Below are positions 31,629-40,818 of a stretch of 64,000 bases of DNA, piece after piece (the stretch's first letter is position 1; every line of letters begins with the position of its first letter). This DNA comes from Pseudoclavibacter caeni (GTDB taxonomy: Bacteria; Actinomycetota; Actinomycetes; Actinomycetales; Microbacteriaceae), in assembly GCF_008831125.1 (NCBI RefSeq), contig NZ_WBKA01000001.1, positions 310,001-374,000 on the forward strand, written 5' to 3'. Position numbers and translations under genes: made by a program. Below the pieces are notes generated by a model that was not told the origin of the DNA, ran no database searches, and was given only the letters and a program-made list of their open reading frames with translations.

Positions 31629-32954
31629 ATGTCGATTCAGCAGGAGACGGAAGTGCTCGTCGTCGGAGGCGGCCAAGCCGGTGTCGCGATGAGCGAACAC
31701 CTCACCAGGGCTGGCGTGCCCCACCTCGTGCTCGAGCGGGGCCGCATCGCCGAGCGGTGGCGCACCGGGCGGTGGGACTCCCTGGTCATGAACGGACCGG
31801 CCTGGCATGATCGCTTCCCCGGCATGGAACACCTCGACGCCGACCCCGACTCGTTCGTCCCCCATGAGCGAGTCGCCGAGTACTTCGAGGCCTACGCCCG
31901 CAAGTTCGACGAGCCGATCGTGTGCGGCGTCGAGGTGACCTCCGTCGAGCGCGACGAGGGCCGCCCGGGCTTCCACGTCGAGACCACGCAGGGCCCCGTC
32001 GACGCCAGATACGTCGTCGCGGCGACCGGCCCTTTCCAGGTGCCCTCAGTGCCCCCGATCGTGCCGACGAACGCCCCCGTGCACCAGATGCACTCGAGCG
32101 ATTACCGCAACCCCGACGAGCTCCCCGCCGGCGGCGTGCTCGTCGTCGGCTCCGGTTCCTCGGGCGTGCAGATCGCCGACGAACTGCACCGTTCCGGGCG
32201 CGACGTCTGGCTCGCCGTCAGCGATCACGAGCGGATGCCCCGAACCTACCGCGGCCTCGACTACTGCTGGTGGCTCGGCGTGCTCGGCATCTGGGAGGAC
32301 CCGACAGCACCGAAGGGCCGCGACGTGCAGCATCCCGCGCTCGCGGTCAGCGGCGCGTACGGCGGGCACACCATCGACTTCCGCGAGCTCGCCGACAGCG
32401 GCATCCACCTCGTCGGCCGGGTCGGCGGGTATGAGGACGGCGCGGTGCGCTTCGAGCCCGGTCTGCTGGAGACGATCGAACGCGGTGACGCGGGATACCT
32501 GCGTCTGCTCGACCAGGCGGACGCCTTCATCGAGCGCAACGGCATGGACCTGCCGGAGGAGCCCGAGGCACGCGCGTTCGGGTCGATGCCCGCCGAGGTC
32601 CTCGACCCCGTCGACCAGCTCGACCTGGCCGCCGCGGGCGTCACGACGATCATCTGGGCCACCGGCTTCCACGTCGACTACAGCTGGATTCACCTCGACA
32701 TCTTCGACGAGCAGGGGCGCCCCGTCCACGACCATGGCGTCTCCGCCGAGCCCGGCGTGTACTTCCTCGGCCTGCCCTGGTTGTCTGGCAAGGGCTCCAG
32801 CTTCATCTGGGGTGTGTGGCACGACGCCAAGTACATCGCCGACCAGATCATGATCCAGCGCAACTACGTCCACTACAGCGACCCCGCAGCCCACCGCGCC
32901 ACACCCGGCGCGGACGCATCGAACACCAGCACAGAGAGGGTGGCTTCACGATGA
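31629..32954 (+). CDS. Flavin-containing monooxygenase (CzcO-like)
   Basis: A 441-residue NAD(P)H- and FAD-dependent oxygenase. VLVVGGGQAGVAMSEHL is the FAD Rossmann motif at residue ~10. ERWRTGRWDSLVMNGPAWHD and ATGPFQVPSVPP are typical of the group. GVLVVGSGSSGVQIADELHR is the NADPH motif at ~175, and TTIIWATGFHVDYSWI is the final signature. It could N- or C-hydroxylate an amine or carry out a Baeyer-Villiger step. ATG at 31629 is used. The frame upstream has no homology. It is first in a five-gene operon in which each stop overlaps or touches the next start. Confidence 0.9.
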   Translation: MSIQQETEVLVVGGGQAGVAMSEHLTRAGVPHLVLERGRIAERWRTGRWDSLVMNGPAWHDRFPGMEHLDADPDSFVPHERVAEYFEAYARKFDEPIVCGVEVTSVERDEGRPGFHVETTQGPVDARYVVAATGPFQVPSVPPIVPTNAPVHQMHSSDYRNPDELPAGGVLVVGSGSSGVQIADELHRSGRDVWLAVSDHERMPRTYRGLDYCWWLGVLGIWEDPTAPKGRDVQHPALAVSGAYGGHTIDFRELADSGIHLVGRVGGYEDGAVRFEPGLLETIERGDAGYLRLLDQADAFIERNGMDLPEEPEARAFGSMPAEVLDPVDQLDLAAAGVTTIIWATGFHVDYSWIHLDIFDEQGRPVHDHGVSAEPGVYFLGLPWLSGKGSSFIWGVWHDAKYIADQIMIQRNYVHYSDPAAHRATPGADASNTSTERVASR

Positions 32955-33397
32955 CCGCACACACACGCATCCGTCCCTTCAACACGAAGGACACCTACCC
33001 GGAGCAGCACCTCGACAACGACCTCTGCCAGGCCGTCGTCGCCGGCGGGGTCGTCTGGCTGCGCGGCCAGATCGGCCAGGACCTGGAGACCCGCGAAAAC
33101 GTGGCCGTCGGCGACGCCCGCGGACAGGCCGAGAAGGCGATGTCGAACATCGCGATGCTGCTCGAAGAGGCTGGCAGCCGGCTCGAGGACATCGTCAAGA
33201 TCACGATCTATCTGGTTGACATCCGCTACCGCGAGGAGGTCTACCGGGTCGTGGGCCGCTGGCTGAAGGGGGTCTTCCCCGTCTCGACCGGCCTCGTCGT
33301 CTCCGCCCTGGCCCGCCCCGAGTGGCTTGTGGAGATCGATGCGACCGCGGTGATCAGCGACCCCGCGGACGACCACGAGGTCACGGCGGAGTCCTGA
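32951..33397 (+). CDS. Rid-family (YjgF/YER057c/UK114) protein lacking the catalytic arginine
   Basis: A 148-residue trimer-forming protein of the Rid superfamily. It has LCQAVVAGGVVWLRGQIGQD, MSNIAMLLEEAGSRLEDIVK, ITIYLVDIRYREEVYRVVGR and FPVSTGLVVSALARPEWLVE. Aligned with E. coli RidA, the deaminase Arg of the FPARS segment is replaced by Ser (FPVST), so classical 2-aminoacrylate deamination is unlikely. This is expected of the Rid4-Rid7 subgroups found in catabolic operons. It overlaps its upstream neighbour (ATGA) and touches its downstream neighbour (TGATG). Confidence 0.88.
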   Translation: MTAHTRIRPFNTKDTYPEQHLDNDLCQAVVAGGVVWLRGQIGQDLETRENVAVGDARGQAEKAMSNIAMLLEEAGSRLEDIVKITIYLVDIRYREEVYRVVGRWLKGVFPVSTGLVVSALARPEWLVEIDATAVISDPADDHEVTAES

Positions 33398-34071
33398 TGA
33401 CCTTCTCACTCGCCTTGACCGATCCGGCCACCGGGCGACTGGGGATGGCCGTCAGCTCCTCCAGCCCGGCCGTCGCCGCCCGCTGCGTCAACCTGCGAGC
33501 CGGGGTCGGCGCCGCCTCCTCGCAGAACGTGACCAATCCCGGGCTCGGGCCGCTCGCTCTCGGCCTGCTCGAGGCGGGCCTCACCCCCGACGAGGTCGCA
33601 GCCCGGCTGCCCGAGCATGACGAGCACATCGCCTACCGTCAGGTCACGGTGCTCGACGCGCAGGGCCGCTCGGCCGTGTTCGAGGGGACGGGGACGCTGG
33701 GCACGCACGCCTTCGCCCAGGGTCCCGGCGCGGTGGCCGCGGGCAACATGCTCGCCGACCCGACGGTGCCGCAGGCGATGGTGGACGCCGCCCTCGCCAG
33801 CACCGCGCCGCAGTTGGAGCAGCGCCTGCTCGCCGGCCTGGCCGCGGGCCTCGCCCGGGGCGGTGAGGCCGGCCCCGTGCGCTCCGCCGGCCTCGCGGTC
33901 GTCGCCGACCGCCCCTGGCTGCTGACCGACCTGCGGGTCGACGACGCCGACGAGCCGATCGCCGAGCTTAGCCGGCTGCTCGAGCTCTGGCTGCCACAGC
34001 GTGACGACTACGCCGTGCGTGCGGTGCACCCGGAGGCCGCACCGAGCTACGGGGTGCCCGGCGATGAGTGA
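33397..34071 (+). CDS. DUF1028 family (Ntn-hydrolase-like) protein
   Basis: A 224-residue protein with the DUF1028 hallmarks. MTFSLALTDPATGRLGMAVS starts it, then SSSPAVAARCVNLRAGVGAA, SQNVTNPGLGPLALGLLEAG, YRQVTVLDAQGRSAVFEGTG, AAGNMLADPTVPQAMVDA and RSAGLAVVADRPWLLTDLRV. The fold is related to Ntn hydrolases, and the family is repeatedly found with Rid proteins and M20 peptidases, but its reaction is not known to me. It is translationally coupled to both neighbours, so it probably hydrolyses or processes an amide intermediate of the same pathway. Confidence 0.88.
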   Translation: MTFSLALTDPATGRLGMAVSSSSPAVAARCVNLRAGVGAASSQNVTNPGLGPLALGLLEAGLTPDEVAARLPEHDEHIAYRQVTVLDAQGRSAVFEGTGTLGTHAFAQGPGAVAAGNMLADPTVPQAMVDAALASTAPQLEQRLLAGLAAGLARGGEAGPVRSAGLAVVADRPWLLTDLRVDDADEPIAELSRLLELWLPQRDDYAVRAVHPEAAPSYGVPGDE

Positions 34072-35230
34072 CCACACGGCGCCGTGCTCCCACGAGAGCC
34101 TGCGCGACCGGGTGCGCGACGCCGTGCGCGTCCTCTCCCCACGGCTTGTCGCCGTGCGGGACGCCCTGTACGCCCACCCCGAGACGAAATGGGAGGAACA
34201 CGACTCCGCGGCCCTGCTGGTCCGGGAACTCGAGCGCGGCGGCTTCGCCGTCACCACCGGGGTCGCCGGCCTGCCCACCGCGTTCGTCGGCACGGCGGGC
34301 CACGGCCCGATGCGGGTCGGGATCGTCCTCGAATACGACGCCCTGCCCGGCCTCGGCCACGCCTGCGGGCACGACATCATCGCCGCAGCCGGCCTCGGCG
34401 CGGCACTCGCTCTCGCCACGGTCGCCGACGACCTCGGCATCACCGTCGAGGCCATCGGCGCGCCAGCCGAGGAGGGCGGCGGCGGCAAGATCCTGATGCT
34501 CGACGCCGGCGTGTTCGACGGGCTCGAGCTGGCCATGATGATCCACCCCGGCCCCGTCGACGCGGGCTGGGCCAGGCCTCTCGCGGTCGCCCATCTCGAC
34601 GTGCGGTTCACCGGGCACGAGTCGCATGCGGCGGCCTACCCGGAGGAGGGCGTCAACGCGAGCGACGCGATGATCATCGCCCAGGTCGCCATCGGGATGC
34701 TCCGCCAGCAGTTGCCCGACGGCGTGCGGGTGCATGGCGTCGTGACGGAGGCCGGCACGGCCCCGAACGCCATCCCCGCGACGGCCGTGGGCCACTGGTA
34801 CGTCCGCGCCCGCACGTTGGAGGAGCTCGACGCGCTGTTCCCCCGGGTCATCCACTGCTTCGAGGCGGGCGCGCTCGCCACCGGATGCCGGTTCACATTC
34901 GAGGAGACGAGCCCCAGATACAGCGAGTTCCGCAACGACGAGCGGCTGCTGCGCCACTTCGCCGCCGAGGCGCGGGCGGCCGGCCGCGACCTCGATCTCG
35001 AGGAGCGTCGTCCCGGCGGCATGAACACCGCCTCCACCGACATGGGCAACGTCTCCCGCCGCATCCGGGCGATCCACCCGTATCTCGGCATCGATTCGCT
35101 GCCGGCGGTCAACCACCAGGCGGCCTTCGCCGACGCGACCATCACCCCCGCCGGCACACGGGCCGTGATCGACGGGGCGCTGCTCATGGCGCTGACCGTC
35201 ATCGACGACAGAGAGGACACCCGCGCATGA
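34064..35230 (+). CDS. M20D-family amidohydrolase
   Basis: A 388-residue dinuclear-metal hydrolase of the AbgB/IAA-amide-hydrolase class. ALYAHPETKWEEHDSAALLV, LEYDALPGLGHACGHDIIAA (metal ligands in GHACGHD), GAPAEEGGGGKILMLDAGVF (catalytic Glu pair) and MNTASTDMGNVSRRIRAIHP are the M20D signatures, with a small dimerisation domain between ~185 and 290. It would cleave an N-acyl or p-aminobenzoyl-type amide. ATG at 34064 overlaps the DUF1028 end by eight bases, and its stop overlaps the GMC gene by ATGA. Confidence 0.92.
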   Translation: MSDHTAPCSHESLRDRVRDAVRVLSPRLVAVRDALYAHPETKWEEHDSAALLVRELERGGFAVTTGVAGLPTAFVGTAGHGPMRVGIVLEYDALPGLGHACGHDIIAAAGLGAALALATVADDLGITVEAIGAPAEEGGGGKILMLDAGVFDGLELAMMIHPGPVDAGWARPLAVAHLDVRFTGHESHAAAYPEEGVNASDAMIIAQVAIGMLRQQLPDGVRVHGVVTEAGTAPNAIPATAVGHWYVRARTLEELDALFPRVIHCFEAGALATGCRFTFEETSPRYSEFRNDERLLRHFAAEARAAGRDLDLEERRPGGMNTASTDMGNVSRRIRAIHPYLGIDSLPAVNHQAAFADATITPAGTRAVIDGALLMALTVIDDREDTRA

Positions 35231-36798
35231 CCACCATCACGACCGCTGCGGACACGGAGGTGTTCGACCACCTCGTGATCGGCGGCGGGACGGCCGGCTG
35301 CATCGTCGCTGCCCGCCTGGCCGACCGCCCCGGGCATCCCCGCGTCGCGCTCGTCGAATGGGGCCCGGACGACGCCGCCGAGCCCCGGGCCCAGACGATC
35401 CGCCGCTGGGACGAGATGGTCGACAGCGAGTACGCCGTCCAGCACCACAGCGTGCCCCAGACACGTGGCAACAGCCATATCGACCACACCCGTCTGCACA
35501 TCCTCGGCGGCTGCTCGACGGCCAACACGATGATCTCGTGGCTGCCGTTCCGCGGCGACCTGCTGGAGTGGGAGCGCCGCGGCGCGGACGGCTGGGGGCC
35601 GGACGACCTGCTGCCGTACGCGAGCCGGCTGCGCACGCGGATCTCCGTCATCCCGCCCACAGACCAGAACCCGAGGCTCGCGCGGGTGATCGACGCCGCA
35701 ACCGCCGCCCTCGACCTCGAGCGGGTCATCGAGTGGAACGACCACGACTACCGGCCCGGTGCCGGGTTCTTCGAGATCGGGTACATCCCCGAGACGAACC
35801 AGCGCTCGAGCGGCTCGAACGCCTACCGAGACCTGCTCACCCGGGCGAGCCTGCGCGGCGACCTCACCCTGCTCACCGGCCACCGCGCGCTGCGACTGAC
35901 CATGACCGACGCGACGGTCACCGGCGCGGTGATCGCCGACGCGGACGGGGCCGAGTGGTGCATCCGCGCCCGCACCACGGTGCTCGCCGCCGGCGCCTTC
36001 GAGACCCCGCGCCTGCTGATGCTCTCCGGCATCGGCGACCCGGACGTGCTGCGCGCCGCCGGTGTGCCCGTGCGCGTGCCGCTGCACGGCGTGGGCCGGG
36101 GGCTGCAGGATCACGCCGAGGGCATCGTCGTGTGGGAGACGCGCGGCCCGGTCGAGGCGCCCAGCGCGACCGGATGGGACGCGGGCTACCTGTGGGGCGA
36201 CGACCACGCCGACGACCCCGCGCTGGCGGACCTGCCGCCGGTGCCGCAGGTCGCCACGCACATCCCCCGCGAACCCTGGGTCGAGCAGCTCCTCCGCGCC
36301 GGCGTCGCCCTGCCGGAGCACATCGCCGGCGTCGCCCCGAACGTGGCGCGCCCGCGCAGCCGCGGGCGCGTGTGGATCGACTCGGCCGACCCCGACGCCG
36401 AGCTGCGGATCGACTTCCGGTACTTTACCGACCCAGACGGCCATGACGAGCAGGTGCTCGTCCAGGGCGTGCGCAACGCCCGTCAGGTGGCCCGAGCCGA
36501 CCCGTTCGCCGCCGAGATCGTGCGCGAGGTGTTCCCCGGGCCCGATGTCGTCTCGGACGCCGACCTCTCGGCCGCCGAGCGTGCGGTGCACCAGACCGTC
36601 TACCATCCCTGCGGCACCTGCCGGATCGGCGCCGACGACGATGCCGACAGCGTGCTCGACTCATCGCTGCGGGTGCGCGGCACCACCGGTCTGTGGGTCG
36701 CTGACGCCTCTGCGTTCCCGACGATCACGTCGATCAACCCTGTGATCACGATCATGCTGCTCGCGGAGCGCGCCGCCGATCTCATCCCGCGTGTCTGA
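35227..36798 (+). CDS. GMC-family FAD oxidoreductase (choline-dehydrogenase-like)
   Basis: A 523-residue GMC enzyme. The ADP-binding motif HLVIGGGTAGCIVAARLADR is at residue ~14. LHILGGCSTANTMISW is GMC signature 1, GAFETPRLLMLSGIG is signature 2, and the C-terminal YHPCGTCRIGADDDADSVLD and ASAFPTITSINPVITIMLLA carry the active-site His-Asn pair. Members oxidise alcohols with FAD. As last gene of the monooxygenase-Rid-DUF1028-M20D operon it probably oxidises an alcohol released by the hydrolase or present on the substrate. Confidence 0.92.
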   Translation: MTTITTAADTEVFDHLVIGGGTAGCIVAARLADRPGHPRVALVEWGPDDAAEPRAQTIRRWDEMVDSEYAVQHHSVPQTRGNSHIDHTRLHILGGCSTANTMISWLPFRGDLLEWERRGADGWGPDDLLPYASRLRTRISVIPPTDQNPRLARVIDAATAALDLERVIEWNDHDYRPGAGFFEIGYIPETNQRSSGSNAYRDLLTRASLRGDLTLLTGHRALRLTMTDATVTGAVIADADGAEWCIRARTTVLAAGAFETPRLLMLSGIGDPDVLRAAGVPVRVPLHGVGRGLQDHAEGIVVWETRGPVEAPSATGWDAGYLWGDDHADDPALADLPPVPQVATHIPREPWVEQLLRAGVALPEHIAGVAPNVARPRSRGRVWIDSADPDAELRIDFRYFTDPDGHDEQVLVQGVRNARQVARADPFAAEIVREVFPGPDVVSDADLSAAERAVHQTVYHPCGTCRIGADDDADSVLDSSLRVRGTTGLWVADASAFPTITSINPVITIMLLAERAADLIPRV

Positions 36799-36812
36799 AC
36801 GCCTTCGCAGCG

Positions 36813-36853
36813 CCTTCGTGGGGGCGGCCGGGACCCGGCCCCCGCGAAGAAGG
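36813..36853. terminator. Bidirectional terminator-like hairpin
   Basis: CCTTCGTGGGGGC and the following GGCCGGG pair with CCGG and CCCCCGCGAAG further right, giving a long GC-rich stem between the convergent GMC gene and the OCD-family gene. There are a few mismatches near the loop and a short T-containing run (GGTCTTCTC) after it. Confidence 0.45.
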
Positions 36854-36937
36854 TCTTCTCGCACTCAACCGGAGGAGACCGAGCCCGCCGGACGGCCGTC
36901 CGCAGCCTTCCACAGGCCATCCGTGAAACCGGTGCGG

Positions 36938-38110
36938 TCAGCGCAGGGCCGCGTGCTCCCAGACCGGAAGAGTGACCCCGAGCCCGAGCTCGCAGGCCCG
37001 ACGGTAGAGCTCCGTCGCCCAGGCCACGTCCTCGACGGGCAGGCCGCCGGTGCCGAAGAACACCACCGCGTCGTCCGCTCGGCGCACCCCGCCGGTGAGC
37101 ACGTCGCCCAAGGAGACCGGATGCACCGCCTCCCCGCGGTCGCGTCGCTCGACGAGCTGCACGCCGAAGAGATCGCGGATGGACTCGCGCGGCGCGGGGA
37201 TCTCGAGCATCCACTGCTCGTACAGGCGCACACTGTCGACGATCGTCACCTGCCCCCAGGCCTCCTCGTCAAGCGCGATGTCGGCGGGCAGGCACACCAG
37301 CGCGCCGGGACGCAGCGCCCGGGTGGGCAGCAGGGGCGGCTCGTCGCCGGAGATGGCCACGCTGACGATGTCGGCGTCGGTCACGGCCTCCTCGATCGAG
37401 TCGACGGGGACGATCCGGGGCGTCCGCGACGCACCCAGTCGCTCGGCGACGGCGCGGGAGAAACGCTCGACGCCCGCCTGCGAGCGGCCGCGCACCATGA
37501 TCCGCTCGATGCCGGGCCGGGCGACGAGGTAGGCCTCCGCCGCCGCGATGTTGATGGCGCCGGGGCCGATGATCGCGAGCACCCGGGCCTCCTCGGGGGC
37601 GAGCACTCGTGCAGCGACGCCCAGTACCCCGGCGGTGCGGAAGGCGCTCACCAGGTTGCCGGACATGATGCAGCGGGGCACGCCCGTGTCTTTGTCGTGC
37701 AGTGCGATCATGTGGATCGAGCGGGGCAGCCCCTTCGCCCGGTTGGCCACGTTCGAGGCGTACCACTTCAGCCCGAGCATGTCGAAGCGGCCGCCCACGT
37801 ACGCGGGCATCGCCGCGAACCGTCGGTCCGGGCCGTCGAGAGGCATGCCAGGGAATGGGCTGGAGGCGGGGAATCCCATCTCCAGCCCGTGCGAGGAGCC
37901 CAGTTCCCCGGCCATCACGCAGTCGCCTGCGGCGAGCAGCCGGAACGTCTCCTCGAGCACATCCATGCAGGCGGCCATGTCCAGCGCGCCGGCGGCGACG
38001 AGCGACGGCTCGTCGAGATAGCGGAAGGCCATCGCGGCGCCGTCCCCCGCGCCGGTGCCCTCGGCCGTGCCGGTCGCGCGGCCCGTCGTGGGTTCCTCCC
38101 CGCCGGTCAC
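36938..38110 (-). CDS. Ornithine cyclodeaminase / mu-crystallin family protein (copy A)
   Basis: A 390-residue NAD(P)-binding protein. FRYLDEPSLVAAGALDMAAC starts the fold. DRRFAAMPAYVGGRFDMLGL with the catalytic-site Lys of GLKWYASN, SGNLVSAFRTAGVLGVAARV, LAIIGPGAINIAAAEAYLVA (dinucleotide motif), GRSQAGVERFSRAVAERL and FFGTGGLPVEDVAWATELYR follow. Family members reduce ketimines or cyclodeaminate amino acids. GTG at 38110 overlaps the stop of the ABC ATPase (GTGA), so it is the last gene of the importer operon and may act on the imported compound. It is clearly paralogous to 57507-58709. Confidence 0.9.
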   Translation of the reverse strand: MTGGEEPTTGRATGTAEGTGAGDGAAMAFRYLDEPSLVAAGALDMAACMDVLEETFRLLAAGDCVMAGELGSSHGLEMGFPASSPFPGMPLDGPDRRFAAMPAYVGGRFDMLGLKWYASNVANRAKGLPRSIHMIALHDKDTGVPRCIMSGNLVSAFRTAGVLGVAARVLAPEEARVLAIIGPGAINIAAAEAYLVARPGIERIMVRGRSQAGVERFSRAVAERLGASRTPRIVPVDSIEEAVTDADIVSVAISGDEPPLLPTRALRPGALVCLPADIALDEEAWGQVTIVDSVRLYEQWMLEIPAPRESIRDLFGVQLVERRDRGEAVHPVSLGDVLTGGVRRADDAVVFFGTGGLPVEDVAWATELYRRACELGLGVTLPVWEHAALR

Positions 38111-38889
38111 TGGAACTCGCTCAGGATGTCGGCGTACAGCTCGCGGAAGTGATCGCTCATGATGATCTCCTTGCCGCGCGGCCGCGGCAGGTCGATGCGC
38201 ACCTCGCGCTTGACGGTGCCCGGATGCGACGACATGATCACGACCCGGTCCGAGGTGAACACGGCCTCCTCGATGTCGTGGGTGATGAGCATGACCGTGA
38301 GCTTGTGCTGCTCCCAGATACGGGTCAGCAGCTCCTGCATGCTGCGCCGGGTCAGCGCGTCAAGCGCGCCGAACGGCTCGTCCATCAGCAGCACCTTCGG
38401 GCGGTACGACAGGGAGCGGGCGAGGGCGACACGCTGCTGCATCCCGCCGGAGAGCTGGCTGGGGAACTTGTCCTCGAAGCCCTCGAGACCCACCAGGTGG
38501 AGGTGCTCGTCGGCGATCTCGCGGGCCCGACCGCGGTCGAGCCCGGGCTCGCCGCGCAGCGCGAACAGGACGTTGTCGCGCACGGTCAGCCAGGGCAGCA
38601 GCGTGGCCGACTGGAAGACGACCCCTCGGTCGCGGCCTGGCCCGGTGATGGGTGATCCGTTGATCTCGATGACGCCGTCCGAGGCCTCCTCCAGCCCGGC
38701 GATCATCGACAGCAGCGTGGACTTGCCACAGCCCGACCGGCCGACGACCGAGACGAACTCCTCACGGTGCAGATCGATCGTGACATCGTGCACGGCGGTG
38801 ACCTCGCCGAAGTGTTTGGTGACGTTCTCCACGTGCACCACGGACGGGGTGGTCCCGGTGCGCGGCGAGGCGGCGGCGGCGGAGTTCAT
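38107..38889 (-). CDS. ABC importer ATPase, nitrate/sulfonate/taurine family (SsuB-like)
   Basis: A 260-residue ATPase. Walker A SVVGRSGCGKSTLLSMI is at ~49, Q-loop VVFQSATLLPWLTVRDNVLF at ~93, signature QLSGGMQQRVALARSL at ~145, Walker B VLLMDEPFGALDALTR at ~168 and LITHDIEEAVFTSDRVVIM at ~200. The sequence around the Q-loop and D-loop is typical of SsuB/TauB/NrtD. The start at 38889 overlaps the permease stop (ATGA). It powers the importer made with the permease and the binding protein upstream. Confidence 0.94.
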   Translation of the reverse strand: MNSAAAASPRTGTTPSVVHVENVTKHFGEVTAVHDVTIDLHREEFVSVVGRSGCGKSTLLSMIAGLEEASDGVIEINGSPITGPGRDRGVVFQSATLLPWLTVRDNVLFALRGEPGLDRGRAREIADEHLHLVGLEGFEDKFPSQLSGGMQQRVALARSLSYRPKVLLMDEPFGALDALTRRSMQELLTRIWEQHKLTVMLITHDIEEAVFTSDRVVIMSSHPGTVKREVRIDLPRPRGKEIIMSDHFRELYADILSEFQ

Positions 38890-39707
38890 GAGCGTCCTTT
38901 CAGGTAGCGGAACATGCGCCGGCCGATCGCGCGCATGATCTGGTCGAAGACGAGGCCGATGACGCCCAGAACGATCACGTAGCCGATGATCACGTCCGTG
39001 GCGAGGAAGCGCTGCGCCTGAGTGATGCGGTAACCCATGCCGCTGGTGGCCGCCACGAGCTCCGCGACGACGAGCCAGGTCCAGGCCCAGCCGAGGCAGA
39101 CGCGCAGGGCGTCCCACACCCGGGGCATCGCCGCCGGGAGGACGATCCGCAGCAGGATCTGCCCCCGGCTCATGCCCAGGGTGGCCCCGAGGTTCTGGTA
39201 GCTCTTGGGCACCTGACGTACCGCGTCGGAGATCATGAGCACCTCCTGGAAGAAGGTGCCGAGCCAGATGATGAGGAACTTCTGCAGGTCGTTCGTGCCG
39301 ACCCAGAGGATCGTCAGAGGCACGAACGCCACGACCGGCATGTAGCGCACGAAGTCGAGGAACGGCTCGATGAACGCCTCGATGCGGGGGTCGGAGGCGG
39401 TGAGGATGCCCAGTGGGATGGCCATGACCGTCGCGACGATGTAGCCGACCATCACCCGGTACGCGCTCACCGCGACATCCGACCACAGCTGACCGTCAGC
39501 CGCGCTCTCGACGAGGGCGCCGAGCACCTTGGTGGGTGACGGCAGGAACATCGGTTTGACCAGCCCCGTCGCCGTGATGCCCGCCCACAGCAGCAGCACC
39601 ACGATGAACGAGAGCACCGCGATCTCGATGTATCCCCGCCGGCTCAGCGGTCTCGGGAAGACGGAGCGCCAGCGCCGTCCTCCTCTGGTCGTCACTGTTC
39701 CGGTCAT
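38886..39707 (-). CDS. ABC importer permease (SsuC-like)
   Basis: A 273-residue permease with six predicted helices. The BPD_transp_1 coupling motif appears as YQNLGATLGMSRGQILLRIV followed by LPAAMPRVWDALRVCLGWAW. WLVVAELVAATSGMGYRI is typical of the SsuC/TauC class. ATG at 39707 is preferred because AGAAAGGA lies ten bases upstream. A longer frame starting at ATG 39794 adds 29 hydrophilic residues with a weak SD. It lies between the binding protein and the ATPase in the operon. Confidence 0.92.
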   Translation of the reverse strand: MTGTVTTRGGRRWRSVFPRPLSRRGYIEIAVLSFIVVLLLWAGITATGLVKPMFLPSPTKVLGALVESAADGQLWSDVAVSAYRVMVGYIVATVMAIPLGILTASDPRIEAFIEPFLDFVRYMPVVAFVPLTILWVGTNDLQKFLIIWLGTFFQEVLMISDAVRQVPKSYQNLGATLGMSRGQILLRIVLPAAMPRVWDALRVCLGWAWTWLVVAELVAATSGMGYRITQAQRFLATDVIIGYVIVLGVIGLVFDQIMRAIGRRMFRYLKGRS

Positions 39708-39804
39708 GCGTCCGGTCCTTTCTGTGCCATCGTGGTCATGTCGTTCGTGTTGGGCTCGGTCCGATGCGGGCGTGCGCACGGCGGGGCTGGTCATGCCGGT
39801 CGGT

Positions 39805-40818
39805 TCACTTCACGAAGCGGGTGTCGACCAGGGAGGTGAGATCCTGTTCCTTGTCGATGATGCCGGCGTCGAGCGCGCCCTTCTGCACGTTCGGCAGCAC
39901 GTTCTCCAGGTAGTCGCCGCCGAGCTGCGTCTTGTTGTCCTCTGCGGTGAAGTACTTCACACCGTCGAACGCCGAGGTCAGGCTCGAGGGGTCGGAGCCG
40001 ATGTTCTCGGCGATGATCTGCTGGGCCTCCTCGGTGTCGGACTCGTAGAAGTCCACAGCGGGGCCCCAGGCGTTGACGACCTTCTGCACTGCGTCGGGCT
40101 TCTCCTCCATGGCCTTCTTCGTCACGAACAGCACGTCGGAGATCAGGCCGGGCTCGTGGTCGGCCGTGTACAGCTTCTTGATGTCGCTGTTCTGGCTGAT
40201 GGAGTCGGAGATGTACGGCTCGTAGGTGACCGCGGCGTCTACCCGGCCGGCCGACAGCGCGACGGCGGCGTCGGAGGGGGACATCGGCACCGGGGTGACG
40301 TCGCTCATGGACATGCCCGCCTCGGTGAGGGCGTGGTCGAGGAGCAGGTTGCTGACCGATCCCTCCTCGAACGCGACCTGTTTGCCCTTCAGATCGGCGA
40401 TCGAGTCGATGCCCGGGCCGGCGAGCACCGCGTCGGCGGTCATGGAGGTGTCGAGCAGTGTGACGATGTAGCCCTCCTGCCCCTGCTGCAGCCACTGGAG
40501 CACGGTGTGCGACGCGGCGTTGGCCACGTCGATGTCGCCGGAGCCGAGCCCCGCGGTGGTGTCGGTCGCGTCGTCGAAGCTCGTCATGTTGACGGTGACG
40601 CCCTGGTCGGCGAAGTAGCCCTTCTCCTGGGCGATGTACCAGGGTCCGTAGCCGAGCCAGGGCTCGGTGGACATGTTGATCGTGTCGGTCGCGGAGGTCT
40701 GGGCGTCATCGCCGGAGGTGGAGCAGCCGGCGAGAGCGGCCGCGGCTGTGGCGATGCCGATGGCGCCCGCGGCGAGGCGGGTCCAGGTGCGGTGCGGTGA
40801 ACGAACTCGGGTGAGCAT
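39805..40818 (-). CDS. ABC importer substrate-binding lipoprotein (NMT1/SsuA-like)
   Basis: A 337-residue lipoprotein. The signal peptide ends in the lipobox AALAGCST (Cys near residue 32). The mature domain begins INMSTEPWLGYGPWYIAQEK and GYFADQGVTVNMTSF, typical of the NMT1/THI5 and SsuA/TauA binding proteins. It continues SGDIDVANAASHTVLQWLQQ, ALSAGRVDAAVTYEPYISDS and LISDVLFVTKKAMEEKPDAV. ATG at 40818 follows GAGGGAGAA. It is first in the importer operon. The ligand is not predictable, although the operon tail (OCD family) and the neighbouring oxidative operon suggest a nitrogenous organic compound. Confidence 0.92.
   Translation of the reverse strand: MLTRVRSPHRTWTRLAAGAIGIATAAAALAGCSTSGDDAQTSATDTINMSTEPWLGYGPWYIAQEKGYFADQGVTVNMTSFDDATDTTAGLGSGDIDVANAASHTVLQWLQQGQEGYIVTLLDTSMTADAVLAGPGIDSIADLKGKQVAFEEGSVSNLLLDHALTEAGMSMSDVTPVPMSPSDAAVALSAGRVDAAVTYEPYISDSISQNSDIKKLYTADHEPGLISDVLFVTKKAMEEKPDAVQKVVNAWGPAVDFYESDTEEAQQIIAENIGSDPSSLTSAFDGVKYFTAEDNKTQLGGDYLENVLPNVQKGALDAGIIDKEQDLTSLVDTRFVK

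Noticed and set aside
34084-36798. Very long Arg-rich frame overlapping the M20D and GMC genes
   Set aside because: The first part is the third-position-shifted shadow of M20D. Only the last part is real (GMC), and that has its own ATG at 35227.
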